Assembly: GCA_013178375.1 (NCBI GenBank)
Contig: JABLXQ010000032.1
Location: 1 to 64,000 of the forward strand
DNA length: 64,000 nt
Reading direction: 5' to 3'
Origin: Gammaproteobacteria bacterium
GTDB taxonomy: Bacteria > Pseudomonadota > Gammaproteobacteria > Pseudomonadales > Ketobacteraceae
Positions 9,246-18,365 of the stretch are shown here, in pieces. Made by a program: the position numbers and the translations under genes. Every line of letters starts with the position of its first letter. Within the stretch, counting starts at the first letter, position 1. Under the pieces are notes generated by a model that worked only from the letters and a program-made list of their open reading frames with translations, was not told where the DNA came from and ran no database searches.

Positions 9246-9926
9246 GTGAAAATCCTAATCGTTGAGGATGAACCCAAAACGGGCGAGTACCTTCGCCAGG
9301 GGTTGAGCGAGGCTGGTTTCGTTATCGAACTGGTGCAGAATGGCAACGACGGACTGCATCGTGCACTGCAGAATGAATACGACCTGGTGATCCTGGATGT
9401 GATGCTCCCCGGTCTGAATGGCTGGGAAGTACTTCAATCCATTCGCAAGCACGGCTTGGAGATGCCGGTTCTGTTCCTGACAGCTCGTGATCAGGTGGAC
9501 GATCGTGTCAAAGGTCTGGAGATGGGTGCTGACGATTATCTGGTGAAGCCATTCTCCTTCGCGGAATTGCTGGCAAGGGTGCGTACCATCTTGCGACGCG
9601 GCCGAGGCGGTATCGACGCAAAAACACTGAGCGTGGCCGATCTGGAACTCGATTTGCTTCGGCGTCGCGCCACACGCGGTGGTCGGCGGATAGATTTGAC
9701 AGCCAAGGAATTTGGCTTGCTTGAATTGCTGATGCGACGGCATGGCGAGGTCCTGCCTCGCTCGCTGATCGCCTCGCAGGTGTGGGATATGAATTTCGAC
9801 AGCGACACCAATGTGGTGGAAGTTGCGATGCGCCGTTTGCGATCCAAGATGGATGATGAATTTGACCAAAAGCTCATTCACACTGTGCGCGGTATGGGGT
9901 ATGTGCTGGAAGAAAAAAACACATGA
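9246..9926 (+). CDS. cusR: Heavy-metal response regulator, OmpR/CusR family
   Basis: 226 residues, starting at GTG (9246) with GGAGAG 7 nt upstream. The receiver domain (about 1-120) has the acidic pocket VEDE, the phosphoacceptor Asp51 in [14 protein letters not shown] and the conserved Lys in [13 protein letters not shown]. The C-terminal half is an OmpR-type winged helix ending [13 protein letters not shown]...[12 protein letters not shown]. This is the arrangement of CusR/CopR/IrlR regulators. The stop overlaps the start of the kinase gene by 4 nt. It probably activates the genes carrying the GATTACA palindromes, including its own promoter at 9167. Confidence 0.92.
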   Translation: MKILIVEDEPKTGEYLRQGLSEAGFVIELVQNGNDGLHRALQNEYDLVILDVMLPGLNGWEVLQSIRKHGLEMPVLFLTARDQVDDRVKGLEMGADDYLVKPFSFAELLARVRTILRRGRGGIDAKTLSVADLELDLLRRRATRGGRRIDLTAKEFGLLELLMRRHGEVLPRSLIASQVWDMNFDSDTNVVEVAMRRLRSKMDDEFDQKLIHTVRGMGYVLEEKNT

Positions 9927-11323
9927 TGCTACGTTCCCGCTCCATTACCCGACGCATCAGCTTGTGGCTGGGTGGGTCTACGCTGGTGGTGCTGCTGGCA
10001 ATGGGTTATTTGATCGTTGCTTCGGTGCGTAATCATTTTGACGAACAGGACCGGGTGGCGGTGCAGGGAAAACTGGAGTTGATCCAGAATATTCTGGCGA
10101 TGGAAGGCCAAAGCAGTCACGAGAGTATCACCCTCAAATTGAAAGATTCTTTGGTGGGACATCATGAATTGGTTGTGCTGGTGGCCGCAGGCAATACAGT
10201 AATTTTCCGCACAGAGCACGCCAAATTTCTTGCCCGATATCTTCAGAATCCAGAGAAGTACAGTGCCCTGGAATCCTTGAATCTCCGCTCTTGGCAGGAT
10301 GATGGACGCACGTATCGTGGAATTGTGGTTTTTCTGCCTGAATCGCCTGGCGAAATGACGCGCTTCACGGTAGCAATCGCTGTGGATGCGCAACAGCACA
10401 TCGCGTTTATGGATATGTTTAAATTGCAACTCACGCTGGTTGGCCTGGCGGGTCTTGTCCTGATGGGCTGCCTCGGCTGGATTGTTACTCACCGCGGCTT
10501 GATGCCGGTGAGTAACATGGCGCGTGTCGCCGAGGGAATTTCGGCACAACGCCTTGATGATCGTTTACAGCTTGACTTGTTGCCGAGCGAGTTGCACTCG
10601 CTGGCGGTATCCTTCAATGACATGCTCGACCGGCTGGAAGGTTCGCTGCATCGTCTGTCCGATTATGCGTCGGACATTGCCCATGAACTGCGCACGCCGG
10701 TCAACACCCTGATGACGCAGACCCAGGTGTCACTATCCCAGTCCCGCACGGCAGATCAATACCGCGAAATTCTCTATTCCAACCTTGAGGAATACGAGCG
10801 ATTGGCACGGATCATATCTGACATGTTGTTTCTGGCCAAGGCTGACAACGGTCTGATGATTCCAAGTCGCCAACTGTTCAATGTTCGCAATGAGGTTGAC
10901 GCTCTGTTTGAATTTTATGATGCCGTCGCGGCGGAAAAGCGTGTCCGGTTGCAGACAACCGGGGCAGCGGAACTGCAAGGCGATCCGCTGATGATCCGGC
11001 GCGCGCTGAGCAACCTGATTTCCAACGCCATTCGGCACAGCGATGCGGGATCTGCGATCGAAGTGAATATCGCGCCTGAGTCTGGTGCGGTGCGTATCAG
11101 TATCACCAATGAAGGCGACACTATAACTCCCTCACAGCTTGAGCGGGTCTTCGACCGTTTTTATCGTGCCGACGCATCACGCTCGCGCGGTGACGATGGA
11201 GCGGGGTTGGGGCTAGGACTGGCCATCACACGATCAATCATTGAAGCTCACCATGGCAGAGTCAGCGCAACGTCGGCGCATGGCCGCACGTGCTTTGTCG
11301 TGGTCATACCTGTTAACTCCTAG
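9923..11323 (+). CDS. cusS: Heavy-metal sensor histidine kinase, CusS family
   Basis: 466 residues. Membrane helix 1 (about 11-35) is followed by a periplasmic sensor loop to about residue 160, a second membrane helix and a HAMP region ([24 protein letters not shown]). The phosphoacceptor His is at about residue 254 in [12 protein letters not shown], and the catalytic domain contains [10 protein letters not shown] (N box) and [14 protein letters not shown] (G2 box). The family autophosphorylates on sensing periplasmic Cu(I)/Ag(I) and passes phosphate to CusR. Start and stop are clean, and translation is coupled to the regulator gene by ATGA. Confidence 0.92.
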   Translation: MMLRSRSITRRISLWLGGSTLVVLLAMGYLIVASVRNHFDEQDRVAVQGKLELIQNILAMEGQSSHESITLKLKDSLVGHHELVVLVAAGNTVIFRTEHAKFLARYLQNPEKYSALESLNLRSWQDDGRTYRGIVVFLPESPGEMTRFTVAIAVDAQQHIAFMDMFKLQLTLVGLAGLVLMGCLGWIVTHRGLMPVSNMARVAEGISAQRLDDRLQLDLLPSELHSLAVSFNDMLDRLEGSLHRLSDYASDIAHELRTPVNTLMTQTQVSLSQSRTADQYREILYSNLEEYERLARIISDMLFLAKADNGLMIPSRQLFNVRNEVDALFEFYDAVAAEKRVRLQTTGAAELQGDPLMIRRALSNLISNAIRHSDAGSAIEVNIAPESGAVRISITNEGDTITPSQLERVFDRFYRADASRSRGDDGAGLGLGLAITRSIIEAHHGRVSATSAHGRTCFVVVIPVNS

Positions 11324-11394
11324 TCAAGCCATCCGGTTTAGGTGGGGTTGTCAAATTGCGCTGATTGGGGAATCTGGCATTTTGATTATTCTAC

Positions 11395-11412
11395 GATTAC
11401 ATCTTTGTAATC
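11395..11412. promoter_or_regulatory. Copper-regulator box 2 (GATTACATCTTTGTAATC)
   Basis: This copy has perfect 7-nt arms around a 4-nt centre. It lies 84 nt upstream of the exported-protein gene at 11496 and 71 nt downstream of the kinase stop. It matches the boxes at 9167 and 11993, so the downstream gene probably belongs to the same regulon. Confidence 0.72.
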
Positions 11413-11495
11413 TTTGCGCATTGTAGTCGACCGCATGAAACCTTCGTGACATTCTGCTGATGATTAATAAAATCCAGAATTCGAGGCGTTGCGTC

Positions 11496-11930
11496 ATGAA
11501 AAGGATTGTTCGCATTATGATGAGTGCGATAGTGGTTTCGATGCTTGCTACGACGGCTCACGCGCAGCATGTGAACGTCGTTATTGTGCAAAATGAAAAC
11601 CAGAATTGGTTGTTTCGCCGTGTGCTGGCTTTTGATGATCAAGGTGCACTTAATGTATCGGGACGGATTGTTGCTCGCGGGTTGAAATCGCGACTGTCAG
11701 GGCATATCGATGTCGCCCTCTATGATTCCAGCGGCGCCCTTATAGCGGAAAAACCGGTAAATTATTATCCAGCGTTGCTTACCCAACGAGTAAAACACAA
11801 AGGTGGATTACGTTTTTCGGCCAGGTTTGCAGGGGGCGTGGAGGCGGGGAGCGTCATCAAAGTGGCTTTTCACCCCGATCCACCGTTTGCTGTTGCGGAG
11901 GTGACGCATACGACTACATTCGCGCGTTAA
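11496..11930 (+). CDS. Exported protein of unknown function, likely copper-induced
   Basis: 144 residues from the ATG at 11496; GAGG precedes it by 9 nt, and a further 12 in-frame codons upstream look untranslated. A signal peptide (MKRIVRIMMSAIVVSMLATTAHA) is followed by a mature chain predicted by eye to be mostly beta strands: LNVSGRIVARGL, GHIDVALYDSSGALIAEKPV, AGSVIKVAFHPDP. It contains no cysteine. The last part (HPDPPFAVAEVTHTTTFAR) has several His. I do not recognise the family; the shape recalls small periplasmic beta-sandwich proteins. It stands alone between two copper boxes, directly after the sensor kinase gene. Confidence 0.7.
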   Translation: MKRIVRIMMSAIVVSMLATTAHAQHVNVVIVQNENQNWLFRRVLAFDDQGALNVSGRIVARGLKSRLSGHIDVALYDSSGALIAEKPVNYYPALLTQRVKHKGGLRFSARFAGGVEAGSVIKVAFHPDPPFAVAEVTHTTTFAR

Positions 11931-11992
11931 TTACGGAGTCATTACATGTCCATATTTCTGACGCAGGTCAATTTTACGCAATCCACCTGCCA

Positions 11993-12010
11993 GATTACAT
12001 ATTTGTAATG
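11993..12010. promoter_or_regulatory. Copper-regulator box 3 (GATTACATATTTGTAATG)
   Basis: An inverted repeat with 6-nt matched arms around TATT, 75 nt upstream of the exported-protein gene at 12085. A second partial half (GATTTACAT) begins 2 nt downstream. It is the same motif as at 9167 and 11395. Confidence 0.7.
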
Positions 12011-12084
12011 TGATTTACATATTGAACGTGCGTAGATTTGATCAGGCAACTTCCTGCGCAATCCTACGTAAAGGAGTACGACCC

Positions 12085-12516
12085 ATGAAAAGAGCTCTCG
12101 TCGCTTTGTGTCTTTCTACTGTTCTGGCATTCCCTGTTGTGGCAAGTGCCGAACAAAAAACAAACGATCCTGCTGCAATTCAGAAGCAATTGGAAGAAAT
12201 ACACCATCATCTAATGAGCATGGAGGCCACCATCAACAAAATGGAAAGTGCCACTAGCGAAGCAGAGCGCAAGGAACTTTTAGCGGAACACAGCGCCCTG
12301 ATGGACAAGGGAATGGCGTTATTGGGCGAGGTGCATGTGATGGATCAGGTGCAGCGCCGGGGCTGTACTTTTCATCAGAAACAGAATCCAACCATGACGT
12401 GCAAAGTGCCACAAACCACACAGGGTGCCGAAATAGATCTTATGCAAATGCTGATGCGGATGATGTACCAGCAGCGGGCGTATGACATCACCGTCAGCAA
12501 AGGGCTTGAACATTAA
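12085..12516 (+). CDS. Exported helical protein of unknown function, likely copper-induced
   Basis: 143 residues from the ATG at 12085, with AAGGAG 8 nt upstream. A clear signal peptide (RALVALCLSTVLAFPVVASA) is followed by a mature chain of predicted long helices: AIQKQLEEIHHHLMSMEATI, then EAERKELLAEHSALMDKGM. It is rich in His and Met and has two cysteines (GCTF and TCKV), ending with a Met cluster (DLMQMLMRMMYQQ). The layout recalls small periplasmic helical metal-binding or chaperone proteins, but I cannot name a family. It is preceded by copper box 3, so copper binding is a reasonable hypothesis. It converges on the tetR gene. Confidence 0.7.
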   Translation: MKRALVALCLSTVLAFPVVASAEQKTNDPAAIQKQLEEIHHHLMSMEATINKMESATSEAERKELLAEHSALMDKGMALLGEVHVMDQVQRRGCTFHQKQNPTMTCKVPQTTQGAEIDLMQMLMRMMYQQRAYDITVSKGLEH

Positions 12517-12532
12517 CGCAGAAACAATGCCG

Positions 12533-13198
12533 CTACGTTTTTGTTCCGGGCGTGCGTGTACCGCGCGCCTTGCGTAGCGGCTCCGGCTTCCTGGTCTGCA
12601 GCAGCCGGTCAAAGGCCTGCCCGGCAACCCGGGCTGCGCGCTGCCACGCCTCGTCCGAGCCGGACTGCGCTCCCAGCAGCGTAGCTCCGACGAAAGTGGC
12701 GTGAAACAGTTCGATGTCTGACTCGTTCACGTCAAAACCCAGATTGCGGTAAACCTCCAGCCACTGGCCGATGGTTTCGCGATGGAATTCGTCGTTCCAC
12801 TGATGCAACGATGGTTCTTCCTCGGCCACCACCATCAATGACAGCAGCAATCGCGCCTTCCCCAGATCGCACACTTCTTTCATGCAGAAATTGCGCAGTT
12901 CCAGCACCGGGTCGATATCCAGGCCAGTGGCGCTCAAGGCGGCCTTGGTGCCTTCCAGCATCTGGTCACTGATGGCATGGACCGTGGCCTTGATCAGATC
13001 CGCGCGAGTGGGGAAGTAGTAGGTCAGATGGCTTTGGCGCACGCCAGCGGCAGCGGCAACGCGGGCCTGACTCATTCCCTGCACGCCAACGGTCTGTGCC
13101 AGTTCCAGTGCAGCGTCAACAATGCGCTGCCGCACGGATCTGGTGCCCGGATTTTCGCCGGCCGGCGCGAGGTCTTCAGTGCTGGAGCTGCGCTTCAT
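12533..13198 (-). CDS. TetR-family transcriptional repressor of the RND pump operon
   Basis: 221 residues. The N-terminal helix-turn-helix is clear (TRSVRQRIVDAALELAQTVG, then QARVAAAAGVRQSHLTYYFP, the typical TetR recognition helix with YYFPTRADL). The C-terminal ligand domain is divergent. The gene is the third of the pump operon, and its start lies inside the 3' end of the permease gene (23-nt overlap). A repressor located last in the operon it controls gives simple feedback. The likely operators are the two palindromes at 17405-17451. The inducer is unknown. Confidence 0.88.
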   Translation of the reverse strand: MKRSSSTEDLAPAGENPGTRSVRQRIVDAALELAQTVGVQGMSQARVAAAAGVRQSHLTYYFPTRADLIKATVHAISDQMLEGTKAALSATGLDIDPVLELRNFCMKEVCDLGKARLLLSLMVVAEEEPSLHQWNDEFHRETIGQWLEVYRNLGFDVNESDIELFHATFVGATLLGAQSGSDEAWQRAARVAGQAFDRLLQTRKPEPLRKARGTRTPGTKT

Positions 13199-16100
13199 GC
13201 CTTTTCCCCCTGAACGTCAGCCATTGTTGCAGGCGAGATATGTACACAAACACTACGGGCACAACCAGCAGACTCAGCACAGTGGACGTCACCAGTCCAC
13301 CGATCACTGCGGCCGCCATCGGCGTGCGGAACGAGGAATCCCCGCCGATGCCCATGGCCAGCGGCAGCAGACCCGCGATCATCGCCACGGTGGTCATCAG
13401 GATCGGCCGTGCGCGTTTGCGGCAGGCATCGATCAGGGCATCGTGCATGTTCATGCCCAGATCACGCTGGGCAATTACCGCAAAATCCACCAGCAGGATC
13501 GAGTTTTTGGTCACGATGCCCATCAACATGATCAGCCCGATGAAGGCGGGCAGACTCAGGCCATAGTTGCCCACCAGCAAGGCAACGAAGGCGCCGCCAA
13601 TGGACAGGGGCAACGCCGACAGAATGGTGATGGGCTGGAACCAGTCCTTGAACAGCAGCACCAGCACGGCATAAATCAGCAGCACGCCGGAGATCAGCGC
13701 GGTGCCGAAACTTTCCACCATTTCAGCCAGAAACTCGGCATCGCCGGCATCCACCAGTTTCACACTGGGCGGCATGGTTTTTACGGCTTCCAGTGAATCG
13801 CGGGCTTTGGCGGCCGCACCCAGTGGATAACCACCCAGGTCGATGGTGATGGCGATCTGGCGCTGCCGGTTGAAGCGGTTGATCTGGGAGGGTCCGCTTT
13901 CCACTGAAAGATCGGCGATGCTGGACAAAGGCACCAAACCATTGCGACCGGGCACGCGCAGATTGCCGATAGCCTCCAGATTCTGGCGCAATTCCACCGG
14001 CACCTGAACCCGGATATCCACCTGGCGATTGTCCAGATTCAGCTTGGACAGGGCGATATCGAAATCACCGGCCAGGGCGATCCGCACGGTGTCGGCAATC
14101 GCCTGGGTGCTGACGCCGCGCTCGGCGGCCAGAGTGGCGTTCGGGCGAATAGTGACTTCGGCCTGTTCCAGGGCTGCCGTGGACTGGACGCCGCTGAAAA
14201 AGGGCAGCGAGCGCAGTTCGCGTTCGACATCGTGGGCGGTGTTTTTCAGCGCGGCGATATTCTGGCTGACCAGCAGGATCTCCATTTTTTCACCGGTGAA
14301 TCCCGCGCCGATGGAAAGGCGGGCGCCGGCAATGTTTTGCAGACGCGGGCGGATCAGGTGTTCGATTTCCTGCTGGGACGGACGCTTTTCCGAGGTCAGT
14401 ATCAGGCTGATGGAGCCTTTGCGCGGCTCACCGGGGCCACTGAGCACGTTGGGCAGCACCGGTTTGTTGCCAATGCTGGTGAACACCGTTTCGATGCCGG
14501 GAATGCCATCCAGTGCACGGGTAATTTCGTCGGCGGTGGCGAGGCTCGCCTCCAGATTGCTGCCGGGCGGCAATTCCATGTTGATGACGACGAAGCCGTT
14601 GTCTTCGGCCGGGATGAACGAGGTGGGCATAAGTGGAATCAGCGACAGCGAGCCCGCGAAAAACAGGATGGCACCGAGCATGGTGGTCTTGCGATGCCGC
14701 AGGCACCATTGCAGGCAGCGCAGGTAGGTGCGCATCAGCCAGCCTTCCGGCGGTTCCTTGTGACCGGGCTTGAGAATCCAGATCGCCATCATGGGTGTGA
14801 CCAGACGCGCCACCAGCAGAGAGGCGATTACCGCTGTCACAACCGTCCAGCCGAACTGCTTGAACACCAGGCCGGCGATACCACTCATGACCGCCGTCGG
14901 CAGGAACACCGCCACCAGCGTGAACGTCGTGGCAATGACCGCCAGCGCAATTTCGTTGACGGCGGAAACGGTGGCATCGTGCACCGATTTGCCTTCCCGC
15001 AGATGGCGCGCGATGTTTTCCACTTCCACCACCGCATCGTCGACTAGTATGCCGACCACCACGGCAAGGCCCAGCAAGGTAATGGTGTTGAGCGAGAAAT
15101 CCGCCAGATACATCACCCCGAAGGCGGGAATGATGGACAGGGGCAGGGCGGCAGCGCCCAGCACGGTGGCACGCCAGTCGCGCAGGAACCAAAAGATCAC
15201 CACCACCGCCAGAATGGCACCTTCGATCAGCATGTGCATCGAGCCGGTATACTGCTTCATGGTGGTTTTCACCACCGAGCGCACCAGCTTGGTTTCCAGG
15301 CCGGGATGCGCTTTCTCCAGTTCCACCATCACCTGATCCATCTGCGCATTGATGGTCTTTTCGTCGTAGCCTTTGACGCGTGAAATCTGGAAGCCGACTG
15401 CCGGTGTGCCGTTGATGAGCACGGCCTGTTTGCGCTCGGCGACGGTGTCGTGCACCTTGGCGACCTGATCGAGGCGCAGGGAGCGGCCGTCGGTGAGCGT
15501 GATGGGCAGTGCCGCCAGATCCTGCGCGCGTTTTACGGTCGCGATCGTGCGCACGCCCTGTTCGGCGCCGCCCAGTTCTCCGCGTCCGCCGGATGCGTCC
15601 TGCTGCACCTGCTTGAGCGCGCGCGACAGGTCGGAAGCGGTGACGCCCAGCGCGTTCATCTGCACCGGGTCCACCGTGACCTGTACTTCCCGCGTGACAC
15701 CACCAATGCGGTAGAAATTGGTCACACCCTGCACCGACATCACGGCGTGGGCCACGACGTCGTCGGTAAACCAGGACAGGGCTTCTTCATCCAGATTCGG
15801 ATTCCAGATCGCGTAGGTCAGAATGGGGCCACCGGGCCCTTCGTTGATTTTTGTGACCTGCGGTTCTTCCACGTCGGCGGGCAACTGGCTGCGGATCTTG
15901 TCGACGGCGTCTTTCACATCCAGCTGGGCTTCCGACAGCGATTTGGTGAGCACGAACTCGGCGGTAACGGCAACCCGGCCATCGGTAATGTTGGTGCGCA
16001 AATGGCGCAGGCCCGGCAGCGAGGACATGGAGTCCTCCATCTTGCGAGCCACTTCCGTTTCCAGCTGGGCGGGGGCCGCGCCGGGTTGTTCAACCACGGC

Positions 16101-16238
16101 CAGAACCGCCGGATAATCCATATCGGGAAAGTTCTGGATGTTGAGCTTGTTGAATCCCCAGATGCCTGCCAGCGTCAGGAAGAAAAACAGCAGGATGTTG
16201 GGAATGGGGTTGTGGATGGACCAGGTTGCCAGATTCAT
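13176..16238 (-). CDS. RND multidrug efflux permease (AcrB-like, HAE type)
   Basis: 1,020 residues, full length for the family. The opening MNLATWSIHNPIPNILLFFF and FPDMDYPAV are typical of RND inner-membrane pumps. The proton-relay Asp pair is present in GILVDDAVVEVENI, and the partner Lys in GIVTKNSILLVDFA. Two large periplasmic domains alternate with two sets of membrane helices. It lacks the CzcA-type metal signatures, so export of organic compounds is likely, by drug/proton antiport with the fusion protein encoded just upstream. No outer-membrane partner is in the operon; a TolC encoded elsewhere (for example at 42704) would be needed. Confidence 0.92.
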   Translation of the reverse strand: MNLATWSIHNPIPNILLFFFLTLAGIWGFNKLNIQNFPDMDYPAVLAVVEQPGAAPAQLETEVARKMEDSMSSLPGLRHLRTNITDGRVAVTAEFVLTKSLSEAQLDVKDAVDKIRSQLPADVEEPQVTKINEGPGGPILTYAIWNPNLDEEALSWFTDDVVAHAVMSVQGVTNFYRIGGVTREVQVTVDPVQMNALGVTASDLSRALKQVQQDASGGRGELGGAEQGVRTIATVKRAQDLAALPITLTDGRSLRLDQVAKVHDTVAERKQAVLINGTPAVGFQISRVKGYDEKTINAQMDQVMVELEKAHPGLETKLVRSVVKTTMKQYTGSMHMLIEGAILAVVVIFWFLRDWRATVLGAAALPLSIIPAFGVMYLADFSLNTITLLGLAVVVGILVDDAVVEVENIARHLREGKSVHDATVSAVNEIALAVIATTFTLVAVFLPTAVMSGIAGLVFKQFGWTVVTAVIASLLVARLVTPMMAIWILKPGHKEPPEGWLMRTYLRCLQWCLRHRKTTMLGAILFFAGSLSLIPLMPTSFIPAEDNGFVVINMELPPGSNLEASLATADEITRALDGIPGIETVFTSIGNKPVLPNVLSGPGEPRKGSISLILTSEKRPSQQEIEHLIRPRLQNIAGARLSIGAGFTGEKMEILLVSQNIAALKNTAHDVERELRSLPFFSGVQSTAALEQAEVTIRPNATLAAERGVSTQAIADTVRIALAGDFDIALSKLNLDNRQVDIRVQVPVELRQNLEAIGNLRVPGRNGLVPLSSIADLSVESGPSQINRFNRQRQIAITIDLGGYPLGAAAKARDSLEAVKTMPPSVKLVDAGDAEFLAEMVESFGTALISGVLLIYAVLVLLFKDWFQPITILSALPLSIGGAFVALLVGNYGLSLPAFIGLIMLMGIVTKNSILLVDFAVIAQRDLGMNMHDALIDACRKRARPILMTTVAMIAGLLPLAMGIGGDSSFRTPMAAAVIGGLVTSTVLSLLVVPVVFVYISRLQQWLTFRGKRHEAQLQH

Positions 16239-17353
16239 TGCACTGCCTCGGTGTCAGGCAGATTGGACGCTTGCACACCCAGTTCCTTGCCCGGCGCCTG
16301 TGTCACATGGTCGCCATCGGCCAGAAAACCTGCACCGCGCACAGCCACCAGATCGCCCGCTGCCAGTCCCTGGGTGATTTCGATCATATTGCCGTCGCGG
16401 CGACCGGTTTCCACCGGGGTCTGGGTAACCTTGCCGTCGTTGCCCATGAGGAACACCGAACTGCGACCATCACGCAGCACCACGGCTTCGGCGGGCACCG
16501 CCAGGGATTCCCTCTGGTCCAGATTGATGTGGCCGCTGGCGTACATGCCGGCCCGCGCGCTGCTGCCCGGTTCCAGATCCACATAGGCCAGGCCCAGCCG
16601 CGAATTGGTGTTGAGGGACGGGGCCAGCTGGCGAATCGTGCCGTTGATGCGGGTGCCGTCGTGCAAGATCACGATCACCGACAGCCCCGGCTTTACCCGC
16701 GTCATTTGCTGGGAGTTGAGTTCGGCCTGCCATTCCAGCCGTTCCTGGCGGATCAGCCGGAACAGTTCGGTGCCGGCCTGGGCCACCTGGCCGAGGGTGG
16801 CGTTGCGGGCCGAGATCACGCCATCGTCCACTGCGCGTACTTCGCAATCCTGCAGGCGGATTTCCTGGGTGGTCACCTGCGCGGCGGCCATCTGGCGCTG
16901 GGCTTCCGCCATTTCCGCCTGGGTCTGGGCCAGTTGCTGTTCCTGCTCGCTGACGGCGCCGCGGCCCTGCATGCGCACGGTACGGTCGCGGTTGGCGGCC
17001 GCCTGCACGGCATTGGCGGTGGCCTGGGCCAGGTTGGCCCTGGCGTGGGTGAGTTCGGCATTGACGCTGCGCGCATCGAAGCGGGCCAGCAACTGCCCGC
17101 GCTTCACCCGGTCGCCCACCTGGACCTGCAAGTCTGTCAGTGTCAGCCCGCTCACCCGGGCGCTGATGATGGCTTCCTGCCAGGGTGCGATCTGGCCCTG
17201 GGCTTCCGCCGCTTGCGGCAGCGTCTGTAGCTGCACCTGGGCGGTGGTCACTGTCATGCTGGATTTGGTCGTGGAGGCGGCCTGTTCCGATGGCTGACCG
17301 CAACCGGCAAGTACGGCGCAGAAAAGCAGGCTGCTGAGGCGGGAGGCGTTCAT
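16235..17353 (-). CDS. RND efflux membrane fusion lipoprotein (AcrA/MexA-like)
   Basis: 372 residues. A lipoprotein signal ends at LLFCAVLAGC. Next come a lipoyl-like half-motif (GQIAPWQEAIISARVSGLTL and VQVGDRVKRGQLLARFD), an alpha-helical hairpin rich in Ala/Gln (about 95-160), the second lipoyl half (DCEVRAVDDGVISARNATLG), then beta-barrel and membrane-proximal domains. It bridges the permease to an outer-membrane channel. It is first in the operon and overlaps the permease start by 4 nt. GGAG is 11 nt before the ATG. Confidence 0.9.
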   Translation of the reverse strand: MNASRLSSLLFCAVLAGCGQPSEQAASTTKSSMTVTTAQVQLQTLPQAAEAQGQIAPWQEAIISARVSGLTLTDLQVQVGDRVKRGQLLARFDARSVNAELTHARANLAQATANAVQAAANRDRTVRMQGRGAVSEQEQQLAQTQAEMAEAQRQMAAAQVTTQEIRLQDCEVRAVDDGVISARNATLGQVAQAGTELFRLIRQERLEWQAELNSQQMTRVKPGLSVIVILHDGTRINGTIRQLAPSLNTNSRLGLAYVDLEPGSSARAGMYASGHINLDQRESLAVPAEAVVLRDGRSSVFLMGNDGKVTQTPVETGRRDGNMIEITQGLAAGDLVAVRGAGFLADGDHVTQAPGKELGVQASNLPDTEAVQ

Positions 17354-17404
17354 TCAGTCAGTACTCCGGATTCACATCTGGGAAAGGGGCAGGAATTGCC
17401 TGAT

Positions 17405-17451
17405 TTTGGTTATTTAACCAAATACTACCCCGTTTTGGTTAAATAACCAAA
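17405..17451. promoter_or_regulatory. Twin palindromic operator, probable TetR binding sites
   Basis: Two 18-bp inverted repeats, TTTGGTTATTTAACCAAA (17405-17422) and TTTGGTTAAATAACCAAA (17434-17451), lie 29 bp apart start to start. Each has perfect 8-nt arms, and the second is the exact reverse complement of the first, so the whole block is one larger mirror structure. It lies 52 nt upstream of the pump operon start (17353) and 82 nt upstream of the divergent phosphatase gene (17534). The TetR protein encoded at 12533 is the obvious candidate binder. Confidence 0.8.
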
Positions 17452-17533
17452 TAGTGTCTGGGCGGGTGCTGGTGCTGGCAGCCAGCCGGACATTGCGTTA
17501 TACCTGCACGCATTTCCCCAACTGGACCATTCC

Positions 17534-18283
17534 ATGAGCAATCGCACGGCTGCACGGCTGATCTTCCCGTTCATACTGACCGTCTTCCTGGGCCCCATCA
17601 CTGCCTGCGCCGCCTTCACCAGCGCAGCCCCCGACGCCTGCGCGGTCAACCTGAATTCCCCGATCCAGAATTTCTGCGAATCGACTCAGGGTACGCTCTG
17701 GCGCGGCGCCAAGCCGGACACGGCGGAAGCGGCCTGGCTGATCCGCAATGGCGTCCGCACTATCGTCAACCTGGAATTGCTGAATGACGACCGCGACACG
17801 CTGACCAGCGTGCATCTGGAGGAACAGGTGGATGATCGCGCCACGCTGGTAGAAACCCGGCTGCCGACGCAGGAGGAGCATGAAATCCACTATTACCGTG
17901 TGCGTGACTGGGAACCGCTGGTGATAGTGGCGCCCTGGCTGACCGACGAACGCGTGGCCCTGTTTCTGGCAGTGGCAGCGCAGGCGCCCAAACCGTTGTA
18001 TGTGCATTGCCGCTCCGGCCAGAACCGCACCGGAGTGATGGTGGCGGCGTACCGGGTGATCCTGGAAAGTGAGGGTGACAAGGCGGCTATTGAAAAGGCA
18101 GTTGCCGAGATGGAACGCTATCGCGGTTTCTGGTTCGATTCGGATGCAGCCTATATTCGTGGCCTGACGCCCGAGCGGCAGCAGGCGATCCGCGACCGGA
18201 TGCAGGAATTGACGCCCACCGTGGCCAGCAAACGAGAGGCGCTGATCCGCTGCCGGGAAGGTAAATGCACTGCAGTGGATTAG
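17534..18283 (+). CDS. Exported tyrosine/dual-specificity-type phosphatase
   Basis: 249 residues. A signal peptide (AARLIFPFILTVFLGPITACA) suggests a periplasmic enzyme or, if Cys25 is acylated, a lipoprotein. The CX5R phosphatase signature is complete: HCRSGQNRTG with nucleophile Cys159 and the Arg six residues later. The upstream pattern (GTLWRGAKPDTAEAAWLIRNGVRTIVNLEL) is that of the bacterial tyrosine-phosphatase/dual-specificity group. The substrate could be a protein tyrosine, a phosphoinositide or another phosphate ester, and cannot be chosen from sequence. It is divergent from the RND operon and may share the operator region. Confidence 0.8.
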   Translation: MSNRTAARLIFPFILTVFLGPITACAAFTSAAPDACAVNLNSPIQNFCESTQGTLWRGAKPDTAEAAWLIRNGVRTIVNLELLNDDRDTLTSVHLEEQVDDRATLVETRLPTQEEHEIHYYRVRDWEPLVIVAPWLTDERVALFLAVAAQAPKPLYVHCRSGQNRTGVMVAAYRVILESEGDKAAIEKAVAEMERYRGFWFDSDAAYIRGLTPERQQAIRDRMQELTPTVASKREALIRCREGKCTAVD

Positions 18284-18297
18284 GGAGCCTGTAACGG

Positions 18298-18329
18298 TTG
18301 ACTCTGGTCCTTGCTCCAGGGTTTATACT
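18298..18329 (+). promoter_or_regulatory. MerR-type promoter with 20-bp spacer and ZntR-like dyad
   Basis: The -35 TTGACT (18298-18303) and the -10 TATACT (18324-18329) are separated by 20 bp, the over-long spacer that MerR-family activators untwist. The spacer carries the dyad ACTCTGG...CTCCAGGGT, closely similar to the ZntR site of the E. coli zntA promoter as I remember it. It lies 36 nt upstream of the merR gene at 18366 on the same strand, so it should be autoregulated. Confidence 0.82.
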
Positions 18330-18365
18330 GCTTTCACTGATTACAGGGCGTCATTCGAGGTGCAC

